Positions 36,042 to 44,507 of a stretch of DNA of 64,000 nt are shown here, one piece after another (the first letter of the stretch is position 1; every line of letters begins with the position of its first letter). Location: assembly GCA_045546615.1 (NCBI GenBank), contig JAZQDD010000039.1:1-64000 (forward strand), read 5' to 3'. The DNA comes from CAG-390 sp045546615 (GTDB lineage Bacteria > Bacillota > Clostridia > Oscillospirales > CAG-272). The notes below the pieces were generated by a model. That model was not told the origin of the DNA. It saw only the letters and a list, made by a program, of their open reading frames with translations, and made no database searches. Position numbers and translations under genes: made by a program.

Positions 36042-36761
36042 TTAAGCAGGAAATCCGCCGTCGACGGGTATAAATGCGCCCGTGATGAAATCAGCCTTTT
36101 CCGATGCCAAAAACGTAACGGCGTTTGCGACCTCGGACGGTTTTCCAAGACGGCAAAGCGGAGTGCGGTCGATTAGGTAATCGAAGGTTTCCTTGTCAAG
36201 CTCGCCGTTCATATCCGTGTCGATAACGCCCGGCTCAACAAGATTTACGGTGATACCCGAAGGGCCAAATTCCTTTGCAAGCGATGATGTAAGTCCGCGA
36301 AGTCCCGACTTTGTGGCGGAATAGTGCGCCTCGCAAGCCGCGCCGCGCGCGCCCCAGATCGAGCCTACGTTTATTATTTTTCCCGAATGTTGTTTTACCA
36401 TTTCGCGCAAAGCCTCTTGTGATGTTGCAAATACTGCGGAAAGATTTACCGATATCATTCTTTGCCAATCCTCGTCGGTAAGCTCGGTGAACAGCTCTAT
36501 TTGCGAAATTCCCGCGCAGTTTACAAGCACGTCAACGCCGCCAAGGGCGTGGATTCCCGCTTTTATAGCCTCGCGTGCCTTGCTGATGTCGGCAAGATCG
36601 GCTTGATAGGGAATAGCCCCCGTTTCATTTGCCACAGCTTGCGCGGCGGCGGTATTGGAGTTATAAACGAAGAAAACTCTGTCTCCTATCTCGCAAAAAG
36701 CACGTACACACGCCGCACCGATACCGCGAGAGCCGCCGGTTATTATAACTTTTTTATTCAT
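36042..36761 (-). CDS. Short-chain dehydrogenase/reductase (FabG-like)
   Basis: This 239-residue classical SDR has the cofactor loop TGGSRGIGAA at the start, NCAGIS, and the catalytic Ser-Tyr-Lys set in NVGSIWG and HYSATKSG. The C-terminus (ITGAFIPVDGGFPA) is FabG-like. The substrate may be 3-oxoacyl-ACP or another ketone; there are no fatty-acid genes nearby. Its start lies three bases after the stop of the upstream minus-strand MutS-like gene, so they are co-transcribed. Confidence 0.85.
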   Translation of the reverse strand: MNKKVIITGGSRGIGAACVRAFCEIGDRVFFVYNSNTAAAQAVANETGAIPYQADLADISKAREAIKAGIHALGGVDVLVNCAGISQIELFTELTDEDWQRMISVNLSAVFATSQEALREMVKQHSGKIINVGSIWGARGAACEAHYSATKSGLRGLTSSLAKEFGPSGITVNLVEPGVIDTDMNGELDKETFDYLIDRTPLCRLGKPSEVANAVTFLASEKADFITGAFIPVDGGFPA

Positions 36762-36764
36762 ATT

Positions 36765-38366
36765 TTATCTCTTTATTTTATTAAGAATTGAATCGTAAGA
36801 CAGACCGTATTTATCGGCTATATCACGCGCATAGCTCTTTCCGTCGGGTTTTGCGCGGTATATCTTAAAGGAACGCTTGCCCGATTCCATACCCGCAACG
36901 AGGGTATCTATCGGAGCACCGCCGCTTGCGGCTGTCTTTTTATTTATATCATCTATCATAGCCGCCAGCTCGTGCAGATGCGTGGAGAAAAGCACGCGGC
37001 AACCAACGCTCGAGAAGCCCGCAAGCACCTCTGCGCCTATATACGATGCCTCATACGAGCCTGTGGATGAGAGGGATTCGTCAAGAAGAACGAGAGAATT
37101 TGAGCTGACAGACTCAAAAATCTCACTGAGCCTTGCGCATTCCTCGCCCAGCCTTCCTTTATCGATGGTATCGTCAGCGCCGGTCGGAAAGTGCGTGTAT
37201 ATAGCGTCAACAGTTGAGATGGTCACCTCATCGGCGGGGAGAAAAAGTCCAAGCTGGAACATGACTTGCGCTATACCGAGCGCGCAGGTGATCACTGATT
37301 TTCCGCCTCTGTTAGGTCCTGAAAGGACATAAATTTTAGCTTTGTCATCAAAAACGAGATCGTTTGTTATTATCTCGCCATCAACTTTGAGCGCAACTAC
37401 GGGGTTATACAGCCCCTTGGCAGAAAACGCATTGTCAGAATGAGGAGCAACAGTAGGCGCACAAAGGGAGCATCCGCGCTCACGCAGACGCGAGAGCAAG
37501 CGGGTTCCTTTTACAAGAAACTCGATTTCAGGCATGAGGTTCAAAAGAAAATCGGTGTTCTCGAGAACGTATTGCTGAACTATCTTTTTCCACGAACGAA
37601 GCGAGGATTTATAAACGTCGTTTATCGCAGAGTTGAAAGCAAGTGCAAGTGCGGTTTTTTGTGTCTCAGTCTGCTTTTTGTCAAACGGAACGAGATTTGC
37701 GATGCACGTATACTGATCATCCTTGAAATTAAGCCGTAAGATCTTCTCCAGCACGTCTCCCGAACGGAATGCCTCGGGGTTTATCGAAAGAACACCCGCA
37801 CTCTGCGGACGAAGCTGGGCGTCAAGGTTTACGCCGACGGTCACGCTTTTTATGTCGCGCACACGGCTCGTAAGCTCACACAGACGCTCATTAAGCTCAC
37901 TGTAATATTCGCTGTCAGCAAGCTCGTTTATGCGCTCACAGAGGGTTTTGAAAGCCTTGCCCTTGATGTTATCTTTAACAGCGGAGAGTCCGTCGTCGAG
38001 AGTGTCTATGCATGAAATATAAAGCTCGATCTCGGTAATACTTGAAAGATAATCGTTCGTATCTCCGCTGTCGGCTTCAAGACGGCGAAGCTCCATAATA
38101 TCGGAAAGAATAGGGAGCAGGGAATTGAAAGTCTTTACAAGCGAAGGATTTTCGAGAAGGTCACAAAAAACCTCATTTCGATAAGCAAGAACTTCCGTGT
38201 CGTTTGTAAAATAATCCGAAAGTACGCTGTTTTTTAGATCAAGAACCTCAAGAAATCCCATTTCCTCAAGTGCAAACATAGATATGTCGGGGCGATATGA
38301 GTTGTCTGTCCCGCCTTGATATTTAATTGCATCCGGATATATCAAAGAAAAATTAGTAAGATCCAA
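36765..38366 (-). CDS. MutS-family ATPase without the mismatch-recognition domain
   Basis: About 533 residues, made of a MutS-type helical core/lever region (roughly 30-330) and a C-terminal ABC-type ATPase with Walker A GPNRGGKS, Walker B NSLVLLDES and the following FSTHLHELA. The N-terminal mismatch-binding and connector domains of MutS1, and the Smr domain of MutS2, are absent, so a role in canonical mismatch repair is unlikely. A TTG at 38384 would give six more residues, but AAAGGA overlaps it, which favours TTG 38364-38366. Genes of this type occur widely in Clostridia without known function. Confidence 0.72.
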   Translation of the reverse strand: MDLTNFSLIYPDAIKYQGGTDNSYRPDISMFALEEMGFLEVLDLKNSVLSDYFTNDTEVLAYRNEVFCDLLENPSLVKTFNSLLPILSDIMELRRLEADSGDTNDYLSSITEIELYISCIDTLDDGLSAVKDNIKGKAFKTLCERINELADSEYYSELNERLCELTSRVRDIKSVTVGVNLDAQLRPQSAGVLSINPEAFRSGDVLEKILRLNFKDDQYTCIANLVPFDKKQTETQKTALALAFNSAINDVYKSSLRSWKKIVQQYVLENTDFLLNLMPEIEFLVKGTRLLSRLRERGCSLCAPTVAPHSDNAFSAKGLYNPVVALKVDGEIITNDLVFDDKAKIYVLSGPNRGGKSVITCALGIAQVMFQLGLFLPADEVTISTVDAIYTHFPTGADDTIDKGRLGEECARLSEIFESVSSNSLVLLDESLSSTGSYEASYIGAEVLAGFSSVGCRVLFSTHLHELAAMIDDINKKTAASGGAPIDTLVAGMESGKRSFKIYRAKPDGKSYARDIADKYGLSYDSILNKIKR

Positions 38367-38422
38367 TTTTTTAAGTCCTTTCAATCGTTATAAATGTATT
38401 ATAGCATATATTTTCAGTAAGT

Positions 38423-39520
38423 TCAATCCTCGTCGTCTATATCTTCAACATCATCTCTGCCGACACTTACGTCATCTCCGGTCAAGGAAGCGAACGGCAG
38501 AGCCTTTATCATATCGTCGGGTGAAACGTTGGCAAGGGGAGAAAGAGACATCGCTCTCTCTACGTCGGAGTTTGCAACGTGTGTATATATCTGCGTGGTA
38601 TTAAGCTGCTCATGTCCGAGTATTTCCTTTAACACGCGCACGTCAACTCCGCCCGATTGATACATAAGTGTGGCGGCAGTGTGCCTTAATTTGTGTACGG
38701 AAAAATGGCGATATTCAAGTCCTGCGGCTTTAAGATATTTTTCAACTGTCCACTGAACGGCTCTGTTGCTTATTCTTGTGCCTCTTGTTGATAAAAACAA
38801 CGCCTTTGTAGTTATATGTTTTTTATCGGGGGCGGTTCTTATGGGTAAATATTCCGCAAGAACCGCACGGCAAGCATCGTTCAGGTAAATAATACGCTCT
38901 TTGTCTCCTTTACCGATGACGCGTACCGAGCGCAATTGCTTATCAATGTCACCAATGTTGATGCCTACAAGCTCCGAAAGACGCATTCCGCAGTTAAGAA
39001 AAAGCGTTATCATCGTGTAGTTACGCAGTCTCATTTCGGGTTTGCATTCGGCATCTCTTCCAACGGTGTTGAGCAAAAGCAGGGATTCCTCAAGGGTCAG
39101 ATGCTTGGGCAGGGATTTGCGTTTTTTGGGCGTTTCAATGTTGATGGACGGGTTGTTTTCAATAAGCCCCCGCTTTGTAACGAGATATTTATAGATTCCC
39201 TTAATAGCCGACAACTTTCGCGCTCTTGCGGCGGATGCGTTGCCAAACTCCTTTTCGCAAAACAGGAGAAAATCGTAAATATCCGAGGTCGTAACAGACG
39301 CCACAAGCGCAATGTCAACGCTTTTTACGGAAATGTCCTCGTATGCGGGAGTGCCGTATGGAATTTTGTTTCTTTTGGAAATTATGTATTTAAAGAACGA
39401 TTTAAGATCAAGCATATACTCGCTTACCGTGCGAGGAGAGCATGATTGTATAACGAGCTTATACCCTGCAAATTCGCGCAATATGGACGAATAATCTTCA
39501 GGATTATATTGACTTCCCAT
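38423..39520 (-). CDS. Tyrosine recombinase, XerC/XerD-like
   Basis: This 365-residue integrase has a SAM-like N-terminal domain (SPRTVSEYMLDLKSFFKYI) and a catalytic domain with all expected residues: Arg in GMRLSELVG, Lys in VIGKGDKERI, HKLRHTAATL, GHEQ and the Tyr nucleophile in TQIYTHV. It is longer than E. coli XerC/D (about 300) through an insertion near residue 55 and an acidic tail. A GGAGG site precedes the ATG. The gene could be the chromosomal dimer-resolution recombinase; no mobile genes surround it, which favours a housekeeping role. Confidence 0.85.
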   Translation of the reverse strand: MGSQYNPEDYSSILREFAGYKLVIQSCSPRTVSEYMLDLKSFFKYIISKRNKIPYGTPAYEDISVKSVDIALVASVTTSDIYDFLLFCEKEFGNASAARARKLSAIKGIYKYLVTKRGLIENNPSINIETPKKRKSLPKHLTLEESLLLLNTVGRDAECKPEMRLRNYTMITLFLNCGMRLSELVGINIGDIDKQLRSVRVIGKGDKERIIYLNDACRAVLAEYLPIRTAPDKKHITTKALFLSTRGTRISNRAVQWTVEKYLKAAGLEYRHFSVHKLRHTAATLMYQSGGVDVRVLKEILGHEQLNTTQIYTHVANSDVERAMSLSPLANVSPDDMIKALPFASLTGDDVSVGRDDVEDIDDED

Positions 39521-39606
39521 ATCGATCCTCCCATTATTTATACGAACATATTATACAACATTTTTGACATTTTTAGTGGATAAAGTGTAAACTTTTTGTT
39601 TTTCCC

Positions 39607-39635
39607 TTGAATTTTAGCAAAGCAAAAGTTATAAT
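39607..39635 (+). promoter_or_regulatory. Promoter of the 39667 membrane-protein gene
   Basis: TTGAAT (39607-39612) and TATAAT (39630-39635), spacer 17. It lies about 30 bases before the ATG. Confidence 0.65.
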
Positions 39636-39666
39636 AAAATTGTTATTTACGCCCAAGGGGGAACCA

Positions 39667-40269
39667 ATGAAAGCTTTTTGGAAAAGATATTCCTATTCAA
39701 CGATCAAACTCTTTGTCAATCAATTTGCGATATCCATTTTTGGATTAGTGCTTGCTCTTGCCTGCGGCAAAGCGGAGAACAACACTCTTATGTATATAGC
39801 AAGCATCGGTGCGATTGTTTTTTACTTGTTTTTGCTATATGCGGCACTGTGGGAGATCGGTGCTAAGGATAAGATAGCCGTTGACGGCGGAAGACTCCCT
39901 AAAAAGTATCTTAATGGGCTGTATATGGGGCTTATTGCCAATATTCCCAACTTTATTCTTGCCATTCTCGTCAGCATCGGATTGCTTTTTGCAGACGGAG
40001 GGCTGATATCAAAAATCGGCGGCATATCAAGTTCGATTTCCATTTTTATTCAAGGAATGTATTCCGGCATTCTTGCCATGGACCTTGGCGGAGCGCCGCT
40101 AAATTCGTACTTTTTCGTGTATTTTCTTATTCCGCTTCCTGCTATTTTGATATGCACGATATCGTATTTCTTCGGCATGAAAAACTATCATTTGACAAAG
40201 CTTCTCATTTCCGAAACGCCCGAGGAACTTGAAATAAAAAAAGAAAAAAAGCGCCGCGATGCGGAATGA
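39667..40269 (+). CDS. Integral membrane protein of unknown function
   Basis: About 200 residues with five hydrophobic segments, a short basic start (MKAFWKRYSYSTIKLFVNQF) and a charged tail ending EIKKEKKRRDAE. No family is recognised. ATG 39667 is taken because AAGGGGG lies just before it; the longer reading from 39607 begins inside the promoter. It ends before the bidirectional terminator shared with rnpB. Confidence 0.6.
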   Translation: MKAFWKRYSYSTIKLFVNQFAISIFGLVLALACGKAENNTLMYIASIGAIVFYLFLLYAALWEIGAKDKIAVDGGRLPKKYLNGLYMGLIANIPNFILAILVSIGLLFADGGLISKIGGISSSISIFIQGMYSGILAMDLGGAPLNSYFFVYFLIPLPAILICTISYFFGMKNYHLTKLLISETPEELEIKKEKKRRDAE

Positions 40270-40290
40270 ATTAAAATCACATAATTGTCA

Positions 40291-40320
40291 AAAAGGTGTT
40301 TCCATCGGAAACACCTTTTT
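40291..40320. terminator. Bidirectional terminator between the membrane gene and rnpB
   Basis: GGTGTTTCC (40295-40303) and GGAAACACC (40307-40315) form a 9-bp stem with AAAAA on the left and TTTTTT on the right. It can stop both the plus-strand gene and the minus-strand RNase P RNA. Confidence 0.88.
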
Positions 40321-40321
40321 T

Positions 40322-40675
40322 GCAAGTTGGCCTGTAAGCCGGGTTCTGTCGAGAACGACCATCTGTCTTTGCGTTGCGTCACCGTAACGCTCCGAGGCTT
40401 TCGCCCCGTGCCACCCGGAGATATGTGTCGGGCAAACGATCTCCATGCGGTGTTGCTTCGGATAGGGTTTACAGCGGACCTATGTTACCATAGGAACTGG
40501 TGAGCTCTTACCTCGCCTTTCCATCCTTACCCCCAAAGGGGCGGTTTATTTCTGTTGCACTTTCCCGGCAGTTGCCTGCGGCTGACGTTATCAGCTATCC
40601 TGCCCTGTGAAGCCCGGACTTTCCTCACGGTAATACCTTTCGGCGCAATACCGCGCGGCCGTTCAGCTAACTTGC
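40322..40675 (-). ncRNA. rnpB: RNase P RNA, class A
   Basis: Read on the minus strand, the RNA starts GCAAGTTAGCTGAACGGC and contains GAGGAAAGTCCGGGCTTCAC with CAGGGCAGGATAGC (P4/CR I region), GGTAAGAGCTCACC (P12), and ends GACAGAACCCGGCTTACAG before the closing P1 strand. These are the universally conserved parts of the bacterial ribozyme that matures tRNA 5' ends; the arrangement matches class A rather than the Bacillus class B. The two ends pair as P1 (GCAAGTTAGC with GGCCAACTTGC). Confidence 0.95.
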
Positions 40676-40681
40676 TTGATC

Positions 40682-40710
40682 ATTATAGCACAAATTAAGA
40701 CAAAAGTCAA
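40682..40710 (-). promoter_or_regulatory. Promoter of rnpB
   Basis: On the minus strand TTGACT (40705-40710) and TATAAT (40682-40687) are 17 bases apart, and the -10 box ends seven bases before the RNA start. The -35 overlaps the last codons of the serine-hydrolase gene. Confidence 0.85.
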
Positions 40711-41558
40711 TGATTCTTAAAATAGTCAAGAACGAAATCGGTAAGTCCGTCAGACAGCCAACCGTGCCAAGCAACGGCGCAATTGGACTCGGGAATAATG
40801 ATTAGCTTCTGTCCTCTCATTCCGCCGTGACCGTATGCAGTGTTGTTTTCGCTGATTGGGCGCAGATACGGACGCTCGCGTACTGTCTTTACCCACTCCT
40901 CGGAGAGTATTCTCTTGCCTTTATACATACCGTTGTTGAGGTAGACCGCGCCGAGTTTGACCATATCGATGGAACGGATATAAAGTCCAGTTGCACCCAT
41001 AACGTAGCCCTGCGGACAAGTACTCCATGCTACCTCGCGGCATTCAAGCGGGAAGAACAACTTTTCCCAAAGATACGCCATGATGGGCTTTTTACATCTT
41101 GCGGATACGACTCTGCCGAGAATATAGAAGGCGGCATCGGTATAAACGAACTCGTCAGGCTCTTTGATGGGATAGGAAAGCGCATATCCGAGATAGTCAT
41201 ATCCAAACGTGTTGGCATCGTGCGTGTCTATATCAAGGAATCCGCCGGGAAGTCCGAGATGATGGCGGAGTGCCATATCAACGGTTATCTTTTTCCAAAG
41301 CGGCGACATATTCTCGGGGCAGTATTCTGCAAGAATATCGCATATCTTTTCATCGGTGCTGAGCAACCCCTCATCGCAAAGCAGACCTATGGCGGTGACT
41401 GTGAACGCCTTTGCGGCAGAATAAGAATTCTGGCAGGGGTTTCCGCCGTTGACCTTGATCTCTTCAGGCTCTCCATCGCCCTTTACTGCCGCGCAACGGT
41501 AAACGTTGATGTTGTTTTCCTTGGCGAAGTTGTAAAATTCCTCTAAAAAGTTTTTCAT
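40707..41558 (-). CDS. Beta-lactamase-family serine hydrolase
   Basis: About 283 residues with the class C/penicillin-binding fold: SAAK near residue 50 (S-x-x-K nucleophile), YTD near 145 in place of the Tyr-x-Asn motif, and a C-terminal GHGG.RGQKLIIIP that replaces the KTG strand. No signal peptide is visible, so it is likely cytoplasmic and more esterase- or peptidase-like than an antibiotic resistance enzyme. ATG 41558 follows AAGGAGG (41564-41570) by five bases. It starts ten bases after the stop of the MBL-fold gene and probably shares its promoter. Confidence 0.75.
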   Translation of the reverse strand: MKNFLEEFYNFAKENNINVYRCAAVKGDGEPEEIKVNGGNPCQNSYSAAKAFTVTAIGLLCDEGLLSTDEKICDILAEYCPENMSPLWKKITVDMALRHHLGLPGGFLDIDTHDANTFGYDYLGYALSYPIKEPDEFVYTDAAFYILGRVVSARCKKPIMAYLWEKLFFPLECREVAWSTCPQGYVMGATGLYIRSIDMVKLGAVYLNNGMYKGKRILSEEWVKTVRERPYLRPISENNTAYGHGGMRGQKLIIIPESNCAVAWHGWLSDGLTDFVLDYFKNH

Positions 41559-41568
41559 TATGTCCTCC

Positions 41569-42363
41569 TTATATTTGCAATTCCGCACCTGCGGAAATAT
41601 AATTTATTCTTTCTTGCATAATTTCGCGCAAGAACTCGTATTGGCACACTCCGGTGCAATGGCAAGTATAGTAAGTGCAGGGAAGTGCCAAAAGCCTATG
41701 TGCATAGTTTTCGAGCGTTTTTGCCCCATTCGGTGTATCAGCGTCAATTTTTGTGAAATGAAAGCCGCCAACAAAAATGTCGGGTGTAAACCAATCAAGA
41801 ATATTGAAAAGTCCTCTGTGCGAGCAACCGCTGAAAAGGATCTTTCTGCCGTTTTCCTCGACCAAAAGATATTGCTCGTGCAAAAAATCTTCGTCTTGCA
41901 ACGCGCCGTTTCTTTTTATTTTAAGTCCAAACGGATCAATGTTTTCTAAAGGCGCGCGAGTACTGCCTTGAAGCAAGAACATTCCGCTTCCGAGTGAAAT
42001 ATCCGAGTCGGTAAAAATGATCCTTTTCTCATCCGAAAGAGAAGTGTCAAGACCGATATATTTATCACTTGCGTTATAATGCTCGCCCAAAGCCAAAGAA
42101 CTCATATAAACGGGCGCCGTTTTATTGGCGAGTAAAAACTGCGAAATTCCACCGCCGTGGTCGTAATGTCCGTGAGAAAGCACGGCTGTGTCGACGGACG
42201 CAAGGTCGACTAAAAGCGCCTCGGCGTTGGAGGCAAACAAGTCACTTTGCCCCATATCGAAAAGGATTTTCCGCCCCGCGTCGGTTTCTATATACAAGCT
42301 AAGCCCATGCTCACAAAGAAATCCATCCTTTGCGGTATTTTCCGCAAGAACCTTTATCCTCAT
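41569..42363 (-). CDS. Metallo-beta-lactamase-fold hydrolase
   Basis: About 264 residues. The zinc motif LSHGHYDHGGG lies near residue 65, SGCSHRG near 178 and a late CTYYTCHCTG region completes the metal site. The closest known group appears to be COG1237, MBL-fold proteins related to a dihydropterin-type synthase, which lack antibiotic activity. The start MRIKVLAENT (ATG 42363) gives the usual family N-terminus; an upstream frame from 42420 would run through the promoter. Confidence 0.8.
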   Translation of the reverse strand: MRIKVLAENTAKDGFLCEHGLSLYIETDAGRKILFDMGQSDLFASNAEALLVDLASVDTAVLSHGHYDHGGGISQFLLANKTAPVYMSSLALGEHYNASDKYIGLDTSLSDEKRIIFTDSDISLGSGMFLLQGSTRAPLENIDPFGLKIKRNGALQDEDFLHEQYLLVEENGRKILFSGCSHRGLFNILDWFTPDIFVGGFHFTKIDADTPNGAKTLENYAHRLLALPCTYYTCHCTGVCQYEFLREIMQERINYISAGAELQI

Positions 42364-42398
42364 CCGATCACCGTCCCTTATGTAAGCTTTACTAAAAT

Positions 42399-42427
42399 AT
42401 GATATCACAAATAAATACAAAAGTCAA
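42399..42427 (-). promoter_or_regulatory. Promoter of the MBL/serine-hydrolase pair
   Basis: On the minus strand TTGACT (42422-42427) and TATCAT (42399-42404), spacer 17. It is divergent from the promoter at 42438. Confidence 0.7.
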
Positions 42428-42437
42428 ATCTTAATGC

Positions 42438-42466
42438 TTGATATATTAAAAAAATTATGATATAAT
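42438..42466 (+). promoter_or_regulatory. Promoter of the aldo/keto reductase gene
   Basis: TTGATA (42438-42443) and TATAAT (42461-42466), spacer 17, followed by a leader of about 110 bases with several small inverted repeats. Confidence 0.75.
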
Positions 42467-42584
42467 TTTAAAAAGCGAGGATGAGAAATCCTTGTTCAGC
42501 GATGATATCGCGCAATGATGGTTTTATTATGCCCGTCAGCTTTTTGCTTGAAGTTCTGAATGATCAAATATAAGGAGAGAGAAT

Positions 42585-43697
42585 ATGTCAGAAAAGATTT
42601 TTCCAGAGGTAAAAAAGAATTTTGGATTTGGTTGCATGAGGCTTCCGATGAAAAACGGCGATGTGGATCACGAGCAAACGTCGAAAATGGTCGATGCCTT
42701 TATTGAAGCAGGATTTAATTATTTTGATACCGCGCATGGATATATCGACGGAAAAAGCGAGATTGCCGTCCGTGAATGTCTGACATCGCGTTATCCGAGA
42801 GAGGCTTACGTCCTTGCAAACAAGCTCTCTCCGAATTTCTTTAATTCCGAGGAGGAGATAATTCCGCTTTTTGAGGAGCAGCTCAAAATATGCGGTGTTG
42901 AGTATTTCGATTTTTATCTTATGCACACGCAAAACAGGGATCTGTTTGCAAAATACAAAAGATGCCGCGCGTACGAAACTGCTATTCAACTTCGTAAAGA
43001 GGGGAGAATAAAGCATCTCGCCATCTCATTCCACGACACAGCTGACATTCTTGATGATATACTCAGCACATACCCCGAGGTAGAAGCGGTACAAATACAG
43101 TTCAATTATTACGATTACGAGCACGATAAGGTTCAGGCAAGGCTTTGCTATGAAGTTTGCCGCAAGCATGGTAAGCCCATCATCGTTATGGAGCCTGTTC
43201 GCGGAGGTGCGCTTGCTGATCTTCCCGAGGAAGCCGCGAACGTTCTCGCCAAGCTTAACGGCGGCTCTGCCGCAAGCTATGCCATCCGCTACGCCGCCGG
43301 ATTTGACGGTATTTTCATGGTGCTTTCAGGCATGGGAAACATGGAAATGATGAATGATAACATAAGCTATATGAAAGACTTTCAGCCGCTTTCAGGCGAA
43401 GAGCTTGAAGCTGTGTCAAAGGTTACCCATATTCTTAAAAACCAAGAATTGATACCTTGTACGGCTTGCAGATATTGCACCGAAGTATGCCCGCAAAACA
43501 TTGCGACACCTGAAATTTTCGGTTTTATTAATGACAAGAGAAAGCTGAAAAGCAGAAGCTACTCAAGAATGATCGAAAAATCGGGAGCAAGACCTGCCTC
43601 GGAATGTATAGATTGTGCCGCTTGCGAAGCAAACTGCCCCCAGCACATTGAGATAAGAAAATTACTTAACTACGCCGCAAAGAAGTTTGAAAAATAA
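42585..43697 (+). CDS. Aldo/keto reductase with C-terminal 4Fe-4S ferredoxin domain
   Basis: This 370-residue protein has an AKR barrel with the tetrad visible as FDTAHGY (Asp, Tyr), ANKLSP (Lys) and LMHTQ (His). A C-terminal extension (about 285-365) holds two ferredoxin-like clusters, CTACRYCTEVCPQ and CIDCAACEANCPQ. Such proteins are common in anaerobic Firmicutes and are thought to link carbonyl reduction to ferredoxin-type electron transfer; the substrate is unknown. AAGGAGAG precedes the ATG. Confidence 0.88.
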   Translation: MSEKIFPEVKKNFGFGCMRLPMKNGDVDHEQTSKMVDAFIEAGFNYFDTAHGYIDGKSEIAVRECLTSRYPREAYVLANKLSPNFFNSEEEIIPLFEEQLKICGVEYFDFYLMHTQNRDLFAKYKRCRAYETAIQLRKEGRIKHLAISFHDTADILDDILSTYPEVEAVQIQFNYYDYEHDKVQARLCYEVCRKHGKPIIVMEPVRGGALADLPEEAANVLAKLNGGSAASYAIRYAAGFDGIFMVLSGMGNMEMMNDNISYMKDFQPLSGEELEAVSKVTHILKNQELIPCTACRYCTEVCPQNIATPEIFGFINDKRKLKSRSYSRMIEKSGARPASECIDCAACEANCPQHIEIRKLLNYAAKKFEK

Positions 43698-43701
43698 CGC
43701 T

Positions 43702-44172
43702 ATGTTCCGAGAATTAACGAGAAAAAAGCAGGCGTTGAGCCACGAAAAATGCATAGAAATTTTACAAAGCGAGCCGCGCGGAGTTTTGTCAGTGCTGGGC
43801 GACGACGGGTATCCCTACGGAATGCCCATGAACTTTTTGTACGATAACGGAAAGCTCTATTTTCACAGCGGCAAAAAGGGGCATAAGGTCGATTCGATAA
43901 GCCGCGACGAGAGGGTGAGCTTTTGCGTTTATGACGGTGGCTATCGCAAGGACGGCGAATGGGCGCTAAATATAAGCAGCGTTATCGTTTTTGGCAAAAT
44001 GAGTATTGTTGAAGATTTTGACAAAACGGTCGAGATTTGCCGAAAATTGAGCCTAAAATATACGGACGATCTTGATTATATCGAAAAAGAGATCGCCGGC
44101 TTTGCTAAGGCAACGCTCTGCTATGAGCTGACACCCGAGCATATAACGGGCAAGCTTGTAAACGAATCATAG
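43702..44172 (+). CDS. Pyridoxamine 5'-phosphate oxidase-family flavoprotein
   Basis: About 156 residues with the split-barrel FMN pattern: MFRELTRKKQALSHEKC, then GVLSVLGDDGYPYGMPMNF, LYFHSGKKGHKVD and VSFCVYDGG. This is the small clostridial subgroup related to NimA-type and PPOX proteins; the actual reaction is unknown. I start at ATG 43702, four bases after the reductase stop; a TTG at 43687 would overlap that gene. Close spacing suggests joint expression with the Fe-S reductase. Confidence 0.82.
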   Translation: MFRELTRKKQALSHEKCIEILQSEPRGVLSVLGDDGYPYGMPMNFLYDNGKLYFHSGKKGHKVDSISRDERVSFCVYDGGYRKDGEWALNISSVIVFGKMSIVEDFDKTVEICRKLSLKYTDDLDYIEKEIAGFAKATLCYELTPEHITGKLVNES

Positions 44173-44244
44173 AATGACCCCGCACGGAGAAAAGGGGAAG
44201 AGTTGTCCCCTCGTCGACGATGGAACGGATACAAAAATAAAGAC

Positions 44245-44287
44245 ACACCGCTATGCGATTTGAAGGAATCGCGTAGCGGTGTTTTTT
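44245..44287 (+). terminator. Terminator after the PPOX gene
   Basis: ACACCGCTATGCGAT and ATCGCGTAGCGGTGT form a 15-bp stem with one mismatch, followed by TTTTTT. The preceding 44173-44244 holds only a small GGGGA/TCCCC hairpin. Confidence 0.88.
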
Positions 44288-44365
44288 GCGATTCCGTCCG
44301 TTTTCGAGCCGTACATACTGGAATGTTGATTTTTGCATTTTTGTCTCAAATTGTGTTAAATAATG

Positions 44366-44394
44366 TTGCAAATGCACTGCTTTTGTGATACAAT
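44366..44394 (+). promoter_or_regulatory. Promoter of the sortase-pilus locus
   Basis: TTGCAA (44366-44371) and TACAAT (44389-44394) with a 17-base spacer lie about 110 bases before the first gene. All genes to 53132 run in this direction, with only small gaps. Confidence 0.65.
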
Positions 44395-44424
44395 GTATCA
44401 GTATAATTGGGCGCATTGGGCAAG

Positions 44425-44458
44425 GTTAAAGGTTATCGTTTTATAATCGACCTTTAAC
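44425..44458 (+). promoter_or_regulatory. Inverted repeat in the pilus-locus leader
   Basis: GTTAAAGGT (44425-44433) and ACCTTTAAC (44450-44458) are perfect 9-base arms around a 16-base AT-rich centre that includes a TATAAT sequence. It may be an operator, an RNA hairpin in the 5' leader, or part of a second promoter without a good -35. Confidence 0.45.
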
Positions 44459-44507
44459 GTTATTTATTGATAAAAAAGAAAGGCATTGTTGAGGCGGTAG
44501 GCGAACT

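Noticed and set aside
40707..42363. Antibiotic-resistance interpretation of the two beta-lactamase-fold genes
   Set aside because: Neither protein has a signal peptide, and their motifs fit cytoplasmic hydrolase families rather than secreted beta-lactamases.
44105..44416. 103-codon minus-strand frame
   Set aside because: It overlaps the PPOX gene end, a strong terminator and the pilus promoter; not credible as a gene.
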